Position numbers and translations under genes: made by a program. 64,000 bases of DNA from Bipolaris cookei (lineage: Eukaryota > Ascomycota > Dothideomycetes > Pleosporales > Pleosporaceae): contig NRSV01000028.1 in the NCBI GenBank assembly GCA_002286855.1, forward strand, positions 1 through 64,000, given 5' to 3'. The notes beneath the pieces are model-generated. The model searched no databases. It was given only the letters and a program-made list of their open reading frames with translations, and was not told where the DNA came from. Of this stretch, positions 1 through 10,109 are shown piece by piece. Position 1 is the stretch's first letter. The number at the start of each line of letters is the position of its first letter.

Positions 1-961
1 TAGCTACGTGGATTTATCAATTTGGTGTAGGTGGGGGAGGGGCTATCTAAATCGAGGTGAGGCTCGTGGCCTAGTGTAACGGGGGGTAGTAGGGGGTCTA
101 GCGGAAAAGAGAGAGAAGGGGGGGAGAAATCTCTAAGGTAGCAGTGGAGTGTGTGTGTGTGTTGTGAGTAAGGAAAAACAAGCTTTTGGTCGCCTTGGTC
201 GGAGCTTGGTCGGAGCTTAGTTAGTAGACTGTCGAATACGAAGCTTTAGCCCCGTTAATGTGCGATAAATAGTAGCGTGTGTGTGTCTGGGGAGAAAGTC
301 TTCCGAGTGCAAGGGTTTTGCTTCTTTACTCGCTTGCTTTCCTTGGCTTTCTTTACCCGCGATTGAGGCTAGAGGGGAAATGAATCGGAGGTCCGGTCCA
401 CTTTGATGGTGTATCGGACCGGGATGATTGCAATGGTTCGTTGTTACTAGTCCCATCCGTGTTTCTGAGACTTGAGTCGGGGTTCAGACATGAGTTTACA
501 TGGGCCCTGACTTGGATGTCGTGCCTATTCTAATGCTTGGCATGATAATAGTTGTACATGTCAGTCTACTTGTGTCCGTGCTGGCGCATGCTGATTGCAA
601 ATGACCTGCTCGTTTGAGGTTCAGCGCGAAGTAATTGTTTTTAACCGGCGAAGTAGATTTTGTTATAGTATTCACTGTACTAGTTGCGCCAAGCACACGT
701 GTCCATCTCCAAGGTAGTCTTGCCTTACTTGTTTGGCTCACAAGATTCATCCAGATAGGAATCAAAGAAGATTACAAAGAAGACTATAAGTATCAACTTA
801 TTTCCTACTCCTAAAGACAAATCACAACATCAGTATCAAAACACTTTCAAAATCCTCACTACTACACTCATCCACATAGTGCAAACTGCACAAAGTACGA
901 CCTGCCTCCCCTCCATCCCTCACTACCTCCAACTAACCCTCTCTCCCTTCCAGCCCTAAAA

Positions 962-1261
962 ATGAAACTCTCCCCCTTCACCCTCCTCCTCTTTCCCCTT
1001 GCAGCCAGCGCCTGCGCCAACTATCAATCCTGCCACTGCTACAACTCCGACGGGCGCCCCAACGACGTCGTCACAGCAGCAGTATGCGCTGGGCTAGGCG
1101 ACAGAGGCTCAATGGTGGATGCGAGTCGCGGATCCGACGGCGCACGCGAGTGCAAAGCCAAAAAATCGAAGGAATATGCTTTTAACAATTGTTCTTGGAG
1201 GCAGTGGTGTCAGCTTGCGGGCGCGACGGGCGCGGATAGCAGTTGCCGGGATAAGGTATAG
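962..1261 (+). CDS. Small secreted 8-cysteine protein, effector-like (left arm copy)
   Basis: This intronless frame encodes 99 residues. Residues 1 to about 17 form a signal peptide (hydrophobic core LLLFPLAA followed by small residues). The mature part has eight cysteines (18, 24, 26, 42, 64, 77, 83 and 95), enough for four disulphides, with a CHCYNSDG segment near its N-terminus and an NNCSWRQWC segment near its C-terminus. Size, secretion signal and cysteine density are those of fungal candidate effectors or secreted antimicrobial-type proteins. I do not recognise a named family. The ATG follows a pyrimidine-rich leader (901-958), as in many fungal genes. An identical inverted copy lies at 3956-4255. 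A longer gene using AAG|GTATAG at 1256 as a donor is possible but not needed. Function is unknown. Confidence 0.75.
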   Translation: MKLSPFTLLLFPLAASACANYQSCHCYNSDGRPNDVVTAAVCAGLGDRGSMVDASRGSDGARECKAKKSKEYAFNNCSWRQWCQLAGATGADSSCRDKV

Positions 1262-1741
1262 AACGTTTGGGTTTGAGAGTTCGAGAGCTGGGGGGTTTAG
1301 GGAGAAAGAGGGAGAGATGGAGAGATGTTGGTAGAATTCATTGATGACTCTGGGTATGAGGGTGGGGTTATGCTTGACACTTCCGCTTATGGAAGGAGTG
1401 ATTGTGCATGGCGTTTTTAGTTATGAGATGAGCCATGTTGGATGAACATACCGGACTTTGAAGCGAAGTAGTATGTTTTTCTTCGTATGTATATCATGTC
1501 TAGAAATGCGAGGGATGCATGGACTGCACTGTGGACTTGATATTTAGTGGTCTGTTCTGGTTGGTGAACGAGTAGGGTACAACGTAAGCGTAGTTTTGGT
1601 GTACTAATACTTTTACTACCCTCTTGCCTCTTGTGTACTCTTATGTTACATGGGGTTTGGCTATACTTCCTTAGTCTCGGTCCGGGTTAGGACGAGACGG
1701 TAATCTGCGGTAGGCTCGGGCATATACTTTCCGGCCACATA

Positions 1742-3475
1742 TGGTTTCCGGCCACCCCACCCAAAGCAGCCGCCCAACTCAAACTTGTGATATTTTCAAC
1801 ACCCCGCTTTCAATATGGATCCACGGCAGCTTGCTATACAAAATGCTGTCGCAGATCTCAATTCTAGTGTTTTTAAGAGTGGACGGGCAGCTGCAAGTTG
1901 GCATAAGATCCCGCGATCGACGCTGCAAGGCCGTCGAGCAGGCCAACAACCACACGCGATAGCCCACCAAAACCAGCAGCGATTGACTCTAGAGCAAGAA
2001 CGATTTCTTGTAGAGTGGATACTAGAAGAAGACTCATGCGGACAGCCGCCATCTCATCCACGCGTCCGAGAAATGGCTACTAGAATTCTACACATAAATG
2101 GCGACTACCAGCCACATGGACAACTATGAGTATCTCACTTCGTCGCCCGTAACCCATGCGTCGCATCGATAATCGGCCGAAAGATCGAGAGCGCACGTAC
2201 TACTGGCGCCAACTACGAGACTGTAAAAGCTTTTCTTGAGCTCTTCGAGCGTACACGTATAGAGCTAGGCATACAGTATGAAGATATATGGAATATGGAC
2301 GAGACTGGAGTAGCCCTAGGGGTATGTACGAACGCCAGAGTGCTTGCAAACTCTCCAAAGAAGAAAGCTTACGTCAAGTCTCCAGAGGATCGCGAGTGGG
2401 TATCGATCATTGAGACCGTCTCCGCCACAGGCGCCAAGCTCTAGTGCCTAGTCGTCTTCAAGGGCAAGCATCTTCAGACTACGTGGTTTCCTACTACTAG
2501 TACACCAGACTGGCTATACACTACCTCAGAGAATGGATGGAAATCAAATTCAATTGGATTAGAGTGGCTACAGCGTATCTTTATACCAAATACTACGTCT
2601 GCTAGTAGTGGATATCGACTACTCCTTCTTGACGGCCATGGCTCTCATACACCTATCGACTTCATGTGGCTCTGTAAAGTGAATAAGATTCAACTACTAT
2701 ATCTCCCAACGCACGCCTCCCATTTGCTACAGCCACTAGATCTAGCTCCGTTCTCTATACTCAAGTCTCGCTATCGTAATCAGATCCAAGCTCTCTCAGT
2801 GCTCGACGACGCAGCACCAGTAAAGAAAGAGCGCTTTGTTGTATCGTACAACAAAGCTAGAGCAGAAGGGCTATCAGAGCGTATCATTAGAGCTGGCTGG
2901 AGGGCTGCTGGGCTCTGTCCATACAACCCGGATATTGTGCTACTCTCGTCTCAAGTAACTGGCCGACCAATTACTCCGCCAGCCGCCTGTCAGACCCAAT
3001 ATCTACTAGAACAAGTCTTTAATACCCCTCGGAGCCCACAGGCTCTATATAAGGCTCAACAGCAGCTACTACTGTCAGAATCTCTCTCACGAAGCACCCG
3101 GCTCGTGCTTAGCAAAGCAGGTAAGCCTATTGCGGAGGCAAATACTAGAGCTGCCCAACTTGAAGCTCAAAATCAACAGCTTAGACATCAACTAGATAGC
3201 TGCAAGACTACTCGTATAAGAAAACGAGTTCAATTTAATCCAAATGAACGCTTTAGTAACGTTGAGAGTATTAAGGCTGCTATTGACCGAGCAGTAGCTC
3301 TACAGGCGCGACAGACAGGCATTTCAACGGAGAAAAAAGCTGGAAAAAGCAGCAGCAGAAGCGGCAGCTCTTACTCTTAGCTCTATGTGTAATGAGTGGC
3401 AAATATAATTGTTGTTGTTGAAGAAATCGCGACTTTGAGTTGGGCGGCTGCTTTGGGTGGGGTGGCCGGAAACCA
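1742..3475 (+). mobile_element. Fot1/pogo-type DNA transposon at the palindrome centre
   Basis: This is a putative 1734-bp element with 42-bp terminal inverted repeats (1742-1783 and 3434-3475) that begin TGGTTTCCGGCC. It is flanked on both sides by TA (1740-1741 and 3476-3477), the target duplication expected for Tc1/mariner-pogo elements. It encodes one transposase-like frame. Because the surrounding arms are also inverted repeats, the exact ends cannot be proven from this copy alone. A motif TTTCCGGCCAC occurs twice near each end (about 1727 and 1744), so an end slightly further out is possible. The size and gene content fit the Fot1 family. Confidence 0.65.
1815..3380 (+). pseudogene. Broken DDE-type (Fot1/pogo) transposase
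   Basis: This single frame of 522 codons reads from an ATG at 1815 to a TAG at 3378-3380. It is interrupted by TGA at 2127-2129 and TAG at 2442-2444, with no frameshift. The N-terminal part (codons about 50-100) resembles the CENP-B/Tc5-type helix-turn-helix. The catalytic core shows the three acidic residues of pogo-like DDD transposases: D162 in NMDETG, D273 in LLLDGHGSH and D309 in HLLQPLDLAPF, with 35 residues between the last two. The C-terminus (codons about 440-470) is coiled-coil-like. The first stop sits where W is plausible and the second where Q is plausible, so each is explained by one C-to-T (or G-to-A) change, the kind RIP makes. The product is probably inactive and could only be mobilised in trans. 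Confidence 0.85.
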
Positions 3476-3955
3476 TATGTGGCCGGAAAGTATATGCCCG
3501 AGCCTACCGCAGATTACCGTCTCGTCCTAACCCGGACCGAGACTAAGGAAGTATAGCCAAACCCCATGTAACATAAGAGTACACAAGAGGCAAGAGGGTA
3601 GTAAAAGTATTAGTACACCAAAACTACGCTTACGTTGTACCCTACTCGTTCACCAACCAGAACAGACCACTAAATATCAAGTCCACAGTGCAGTCCATGC
3701 ATCCCTCGCATTTCTAGACATGATATACATACGAAGAAAAACATACTACTTCGCTTCAAAGTCCGGTATGTTCATCCAACATGGCTCATCTCATAACTAA
3801 AAACGCCATGCACAATCACTCCTTCCATAAGCGGAAGTGTCAAGCATAACCCCACCCTCATACCCAGAGTCATCAATGAATTCTACCAACATCTCTCCAT
3901 CTCTCCCTCTTTCTCCCTAAACCCCCCAGCTCTCGAACTCTCAAACCCAAACGTT

Positions 3956-4255
3956 CTATACCTTATCCCGGCAACTGCTATCCGCGCCCGTCGCGCCCGC
4001 AAGCTGACACCACTGCCTCCAAGAACAATTGTTAAAAGCATATTCCTTCGATTTTTTGGCTTTGCACTCGCGTGCGCCGTCGGATCCGCGACTCGCATCC
4101 ACCATTGAGCCTCTGTCGCCTAGCCCAGCGCATACTGCTGCTGTGACGACGTCGTTGGGGCGCCCGTCGGAGTTGTAGCAGTGGCAGGATTGATAGTTGG
4201 CGCAGGCGCTGGCTGCAAGGGGAAAGAGGAGGAGGGTGAAGGGGGAGAGTTTCAT
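3956..4255 (-). CDS. Small secreted 8-cysteine protein, effector-like (right arm copy)
   Basis: This is the inverted duplicate of the gene at 962-1261. It is identical over the whole coding region and over the roughly 300-bp flanks that I compared base by base. It encodes the same 99-residue preprotein with a signal peptide and eight cysteines. The two copies point toward each other across the transposon and share the same upstream (outer) and downstream (inner) sequence, so both should have the same promoter activity. Perfect identity implies either recent duplication or arm-to-arm gene conversion. Neither copy carries the C-to-T decay seen in the transposase between them. Confidence 0.75.
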   Translation of the reverse strand: MKLSPFTLLLFPLAASACANYQSCHCYNSDGRPNDVVTAAVCAGLGDRGSMVDASRGSDGARECKAKKSKEYAFNNCSWRQWCQLAGATGADSSCRDKV

Positions 4256-5216
4256 TTTTAGGGCTGGAAGGGAGAGAGGGTTAGTTGGAGGTAGTGAGGG
4301 ATGGAGGGGAGGCAGGTCGTACTTTGTGCAGTTTGCACTATGTGGATGAGTGTAGTAGTGAGGATTTTGAAAGTGTTTTGATACTGATGTTGTGATTTGT
4401 CTTTAGGAGTAGGAAATAAGTTGATACTTATAGTCTTCTTTGTAATCTTCTTTGATTCCTATCTGGATGAATCTTGTGAGCCAAACAAGTAAGGCAAGAC
4501 TACCTTGGAGATGGACACGTGTGCTTGGCGCAACTAGTACAGTGAATACTATAACAAAATCTACTTCGCCGGTTAAAAACAATTACTTCGCGCTGAACCT
4601 CAAACGAGCAGGTCATTTGCAATCAGCATGCGCCAGCACGGACACAAGTAGACTGACATGTACAACTATTATCATGCCAAGCATTAGAATAGGCACGACA
4701 TCCAAGTCAGGGCCCATGTAAACTCATGTCTGAACCCCGACTCAAGTCTCAGAAACACGGATGGGACTAGTAACAACGAACCATTGCAATCATCCCGGTC
4801 CGATACACCATCAAAGTGGACCGGACCTCCGATTCATTTCCCCTCTAGCCTCAATCGCGGGTAAAGAAAGCCAAGGAAAGCAAGCGAGTAAAGAAGCAAA
4901 ACCCTTGCACTCGGAAGACTTTCTCCCCAGACACACACACGCTACTATTTATCGCACATTAACGGGGCTAAAGCTTCGTATTCGACAGTCTACTAACTAA
5001 GCTCCGACCAAGCTCCGACCAAGGCGACCAAAAGCTTGTTTTTCCTTACTCACAACACACACACACACTCCACTGCTACCTTAGAGATTTCTCCCCCCCT
5101 TCTCTCTCTTTTCCGCTAGACCCCCTACTACCCCCCGTTACACTAGGCCACGAGCCTCACCTCGATTTAGATAGCCCCTCCCCCACCTACACCAAATTGA
5201 TAAACCCACGTAGCTA

Positions 5217-5382
<166 letters not shown>

Positions 5383-6130
5383 CATTCACACATCCGCAGC
5401 ATATCGCTATCAAGAATCCTGCACCCCGTTTCACCCTGTTCCAAAGAGTCAGAATTAGCAAATGAAGAAAAAAAATCGGGCTGTCGACAAGCAAATGTCA
5501 AGTCAGAATCACCCGGTATCACACAGAAAATGGATTGTTGCCGTGGGGTAGTAGGTGCAAATAAAAAGAGTAAGTACTTGGTAGGGATGATTGCGTTTGC
5601 ACCCAAAAGCCCGGCGCAACGACGGGCACGTTCTAGCCCCCTTCTCGACGGCGCACGGAAGAAAAGAAACTGGGGCAATATTTTGGCAGGTTAGTTGTTG
5701 CTAATCATCGGTGGCTTCGGTCGGACTTGGCCCAGGGCTCGGTCCGAGTTTTTTTTACTACTAGTAGGCTGGTGCCGCCGAAGAAGAAGTTGACATGACG
5801 CGATGCTGCAGGTGTGCGGCAGGCAAATGTCTTATCGTTCGTGTCAAACTTTATTTTCAACGTCAGTATGATAGAAATTTTGCTGTTTGATAGCAAGTGA
5901 ATGTGACAAGGACTGGTGGTCGGATTGGGACTCTGGGCTAAGATAGTAGTATGCATGGCAGTCAGTCCTACCAATCTTGCTTGTGTACTATTCGTGCAAG
6001 ATATCTGCTTGTTTCGTATTATACGTATTGAAGGGTAGGTATCTACTTTTTAAACGCGCTAGTCGCTTACCTACGTGAATAAAGTGAGGTTTTTTTTGAA
6101 GCATTAAGTCAAGATAAGTAGCTATTGCTA

Positions 6131-6228
6131 GCTATTCATGCAATATATTTTCTTGGCGGTTGGAGTCAGTTGTTTGTTAGCTACTCATGCAATATATTTT
6201 CTTGGCGGTTGGAGTCAGTTGATTGTTA
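6131..6228. repeat. Tandem duplication, 2 x 49 bp
   Basis: Units 6131-6179 and 6180-6228 match except at two bases (GCTATTCATG versus GCTACTCATG, and GTTTGTTA versus GATTGTTA). The core reads CAATATATTTTCTTGGCGG. There is no coding potential. It is a local head-to-tail duplication in the repeat-rich segment between the palindrome and the first unique gene. Confidence 0.9.
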
Positions 6229-6254
6229 GCTTAGCACGTAGGATCTCTTCATAA

Positions 6255-6339
6255 AAACGGCTAAAGGGGATCCTAGTCGGTGGGGGGGAATTAGGTTTCC
6301 CCAGGCCCACTTTCGAGTCACTGAGCCACGGGTATAACG

Positions 6340-6380
<41 letters not shown>
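6255..6380 (+). repeat. Second LINE-tail-like segment ending in (CTA)n
   Basis: A G/C-rich stretch (GGGGATCCTAGTCGGTGGGG, then AATTAGGTTTCCCC) leads into about 13.7 copies of the triplet CTA (6340-6380). The layout of a unique 3' end plus triplet tail resembles the 3' terminus of a 5'-truncated non-LTR retrotransposon. I have no coding evidence, so this is inference from pattern only. Confidence 0.35.
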
Positions 6381-7104
6381 GAGTATCGGACCTAAATAAT
6401 AGAGTGATGCGCAGGTGGGATTTGTGCCGTGTCTATGCTAGTAATTCGGCCAGCACTTGTACAGACGGCAGATCTACTTGTATAAACACTGTAATTGGAC
6501 ATGATGCGCTTGAACATCGTAAGCTGCCTACTAAGTTGCTAAGTGTTTGGTGGTTTATCATAATCTACCATCTCAAATTATGCAAGCTTTTCAAGCAACA
6601 AAATGCATAGACGATTCAAATAGGTTGTAAATTGCTAGTTGATACACATATGTACATAGCAGCATAATGCAGGGTACATTCGATGATTAGCAAGTGTCAA
6701 GCATTCAGCCATTCCATTCGTGGAAAACATCATGTGAGGGATGCATATTCCTACATGGGGTATAAACAACTCCCTCTATAGGCCAATTCAACAAGGTGTT
6801 TGAATTGCCCCGAGTCAGAGCTCCCCTGGTTTACTGATAGCCTATCCCAAATAGGTTGATTCTTGGTGAACAACCACCGGTGAAATTGATATCGCAATCT
6901 GAAAGCAGATAGAGCGACTTTGACGTGCAGCTTGCTATGTTCAGATATCCTGTATATAAGGAGGACAAGACTACGTGCAAAGGAGAATCACCACTCACCA
7001 CGAGATCCAGCCTTCAAAGCACATCTTCGGACTTCAATCCCTTTAAACGCACTCTTCAATCCTTCTCAAGAATCACTCTTGTCCCACCACTCCTCTCCAT
7101 CACC

Positions 7105-7863
7105 ATGCGTTTCATCGTCCCCTTGGTTGTCATGGCTACGGCCCTTACCAACGCAGCAGCCATTCCCGAGGCGAATGCCTTGTCTCCTGTTGTCATGACC
7201 AGCGTACGACCATATCCCACTCCCATCTCCTCCCCAAGATCCCCTCTTCCTAACCACACACAATAGGATGGCATAACCTCTGAGGTCCTCGACCTCTCCG
7301 CCTCTCCTGACCTGGACAAGCGCCAGACCCCCTCTGCCAACGCGCAGGTCATCGGCGACCACTCTGGCAGCGCAGGTCAAGCCGTCGGCCGTATCCTCAA
7401 CGCCATCCTCAACAAGCTTTTCCCGCTCAAGGACTGGAACCCGGCCCGCGAGGCCTTCACCAAGGAGACGACCGCACTCATGTACCAGAACAACCCGGAC
7501 CGCAACCGCTGGGTCGCCACCGTGTGCTACAACAAGAGCTGGGACGTCAAGGACCGCGGCGCCATCTCCGACGTCGTCAGCATGAAGCTCAGCTTGGGTG
7601 TTTTCCACACCGACTACGACTGCATGTATATCGGTCGCCACAACCAGTTTTACACTCAGTCGGACGGTGGATACATTAACGTCAGTATTCTCTCATCTTC
7701 TCAAAACCACAACAATCACAACCACAACAACAGCAACAAAAACATCATCATCATTATTAGAAAAGAATAAAACATACTAACTTTTGTGACACAGCTTGCC
7801 TTCCAGTACGACAGCAGGTTCTGCAGCTTCGATGGTAACACTGCCGATCTTACTTGCAACTAG
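7105..7863 (+). CDS. Secreted, Kex2-processed, 4-cysteine protein (effector candidate)
   Basis: Three exons (7105-7203, 7267-7680, 7795-7863) give 193 residues. The introns are GT-AG: the first is 63 bp, and the second is 114 bp with a TACTAAC branch site at about 7776. Residues 1 to about 19 form a signal peptide ending in a run of alanines. A dibasic LDKR site at about residues 48-51 suggests Kex2-type removal of a propeptide. The mature part (about 140 residues) has exactly four cysteines (TVCYN, YDCMY, RFCSF and the penultimate residue), which would fit two disulphides. I do not recognise a named family. It is the first unique gene right of the repeat block, a typical setting for fast-evolving secreted proteins of plant-associated fungi. 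It converges with the thioesterase-like gene at 8700-9791. The exon frames join without error. Confidence 0.85.
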
Positions 7864-8699
7864 AGCGGCATTACTACGGACTAAGATTTGATTTGGGTTG
7901 GGATTCTGACTGGGCAAATCTTGCAACTGACTGAGTGAATAATGTATCGGGGATAGCTAGTAATATTTCCAATGCATGATTATAACAAACTTGGTTCCTA
8001 CTGTGCACATTTGTTCCAGCTATTTAGCTGCCTATTACCGTTAGTACCTAGAGAGGGTTTTATGCAAGAAGAAAAATGCAATATAAATTAGCCATAAGAA
8101 CTCTTACTCTTATTCGCCGTAGCTGTACTAAGATGTATGGAGTTTCCATCTTTATTATATGGCGTCTGGTTACGCAACCAACATAAGAATATTAGTACCT
8201 AAGCACTGCACAGTGGCCTGAGCAGCGTATAGAACCAGCAATAAATAGACAGAATATTACAGACCCAACGCTACACTCAGCAGAATGATATCCCTTGGAG
8301 CCTCGCTTGAATCTCGGCGCCGGTAAATTAGGTAAGTATGCCTGCGCGTTTCTGCGAGTACGTGTGATAATTGCGTGATATGCCGAAAGAAGAAAACAAT
8401 CTATTTTCTGTGTACGCACAAAGAGTATATATATGTATGTCAAGATGTATCTAGGGTATCAAACTCCCAGAGCGCCTGCACAGTTTTAGCCACAGTGTTG
8501 TCGTGAGGCGTTGATCGTCTCCGTGTCTGTGCAGGCGCTCAATGTATGACAATATCGCATTCTATTGTTTAAAAAAGGCCGTATGTGATGAGTTGTTGTT
8601 GCTCGGTTTCGTCTCCCTTCCTGCACATTACTCGCCTGTCTTATCGCTATTTCTATCTCACTCCGTAGTTACTTCCCCACAATGCCTTTCTTGTTCGAC
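7864..8699. other. Convergent 3'-3' intergenic region with a 14-bp inverted repeat
   Basis: No gene is supported. GAGCGCCTGCACAG at 8470-8483 is perfectly complementary to 8527-8540, with a 43-bp spacer, and could form a hairpin in either transcript's 3' region. The rest is A/T-rich 3' flank. Confidence 0.6.
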
Positions 8700-9791
8700 T
8701 TAGAAAAGAAGATCTGCATACTCGCCTAGTACGCCTTCTTTACCGCCATCGAAGAAATCATGCAGACCGTCCATGGCAGCGAACTTGCTCGCAATTTCCA
8801 GTCCGCGCAGTCGCTCCGCCTCGATGACGTCCCAGTTCCATTCGTCTGGCTGGACAACCTTGGGTAAGCTAGTTTCGTTTTGCTCATTTTGCTCAGGCGC
8901 GGGGCCGTGGTACTCCCATCCCTCTGGTTTTAACGGGACCATCTCGGAGTCTATGAGGGCCTGCTCTGGTGGTACTGTGATTCTACCGCGCTTAATTACG
9001 TATTTGGCGATTGCAGTCGCATAAACTGCGCCTCTCAACTTTTCCGGATCAACGTTTGCAGAGCGGCTCTTTGACTTCCTCCAAGGCTGCAGTGTCCAGC
9101 TCTCTGGCTGGGCCACACCGGGCTTGACAAGATGGGTGACGAGGTAGAACCACTTCCGATCCCAGCAGAGTAGCCTAGTCCACATTTCGAATTTTTGATA
9201 AGGCGGAATCTCCCTCTTGAATAGACAACTTATCCCACCTAGTGCAATGATATGCCTGCCTCGTGTACCCTCTGTGGCTCCCATGGCTCCAGCCACCTGA
9301 CTCTTCTTGGGGCCAGACAGGCGACTATTTTTTCGGATGGCGTTGCGCATTAATGCGGTGAAGAGGTGGGTGCGTGAAACGTCCATGTCGCTGAAGTAGG
9401 TACTGTTGGACTTGTGCAAGTTGTAATCTGTTTCGATGAGTGTGGTTCGAGTCGAGGAGATCATGGGTTGAAATAGGGCATGGGGAGGAATGGGCGTAGG
9501 TTGGACGTAAATGTGGTAAAACATGGCGCGAAAGATGCGTATCTGGGTACCTGATCAGTTTGCTGGCTCGCATCTCGTATCGAGTAAAAGTAGTCATACA
9601 TGCCAGACAAAAGGCAGGTTCTTCAAGTTGACCAAGGCAAGAAGAATCGCAGCCATCCTCCACAAACCACCAGGCGCATGGTAGCCTGTCCAGCGAGCCA
9701 GCGCAGCCAGCAGGCTGTCTCTCCATGCCGGTTGCGCCATGAGGGCTGCCATGGACGCGCCTGCAACGACAACGCCAGTCGTTTGCGCCAT
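8700..9791 (-). CDS. Thioesterase-like (hot-dog fold, THEM6-type) protein
   Basis: Two exons (9600-9791 and 8700-9542) encode 344 residues. The 57-bp intron uses GTATGA and an acceptor ending TACCCAG. A closer CAG at about 9550 would break the frame. The N-terminus has one or two hydrophobic segments (about residues 5-20 and 40-58). The signature ETDYNLHKSNSTYFSDMDVSR at about residues 97-117 matches the acyl-thioesterase-like pattern D-x-N-x-H-x-x-N of the 4HBT/THEM6 family. I chose the ATG at 9789-9791 because it sits in a good CACCATGG-type context, although an in-frame upstream ATG exists nine bases before it. The family probably acts on acyl-CoA or acyl thioesters near a membrane. The true substrate is unknown. 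Confidence 0.8.
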
Positions 9792-10109
9792 GGTTACCAT
9801 ACCAGGTTTGACCGACGAGAACCGCAAGAACCAAGGATGACAATAATGAAAATACTGATTTTGAGATTTAAATGCAGGAGCGTTGGTCGGACGAAGTGCA
9901 GCACATCCACCTTAATTGGATTGTCACGTTTCTAATCACAAGCCTCGGCTCGGAGTTTAAAGTGCCGATCATCCATGTTGTCGCATCAATGTGTAAGGGA
10001 AATCAATGATAACTATAACGCAATCCACCAAGAAAAGTCCGATCGCTCGGCCATGTGTGGGGTTGGACAAATGACGGAGCTTGTTTATTAATGCTCACGC
10101 TGGAGAGGA
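9792..10109. other. Intergenic spacer
   Basis: About 320 bp lie between the 5' end of the thioesterase-like gene and the 3' end of eIF2D, both on the minus strand. I see no gene or repeat in it. Confidence 0.7.

Larger units (their letters stand above)
1..5216. repeat. 5.2-kb palindrome with 1.78-kb inverted arms
   Basis: Positions 1-1783 and 3434-5216 are inverted copies of each other. Base x pairs with base 5217-x along the whole length with no gap. I compared almost every line by eye and found a single mismatch (A at 12 against the complement of C at 5205). The unpaired centre is 1784-3433. Each arm holds one copy of a small secreted-protein gene, and the centre holds a Fot1/pogo-type transposase. 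The outermost bases are TA on both sides (1-2 and 5215-5216). The pairing reaches the first base of the window, so the true left boundary cannot be seen. The right boundary is sharp: from 5217 the sequence is a LINE-tail-like stretch. The structure may be a large foldback-type element, or host sequence inverted-duplicated around a transposon. Confidence 0.95.

Noticed and set aside
217..765. Open frames on the minus strand of the left arm (and their copies at 4452-5000) as additional cargo genes
   Set aside because: They have no signal peptide, no domain and low-complexity composition. They are duplicated only because the arm is.
962..1261. Identity of the arm gene with a known wheat necrotrophic effector (ToxA/ToxB type)
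   Set aside because: Length class is similar but the cysteine number and spacing and the residues do not match what I know of these proteins. I do not claim a relation.
1..5216. Palindrome as an assembly artefact (a missed-adapter chimera)
   Set aside because: Such chimeras fold directly back with no spacer. Here a 1650-bp unique centre separates the arms, one mismatch is present, and the right edge is a clean junction. It is not disproved, so long-read confirmation is still requested.
7066..7641. Antisense frame over the secreted protein gene
   Set aside because: It is a shadow of the G/C-rich coding exon on the other strand; the sense model has clean splice sites and a signal peptide.
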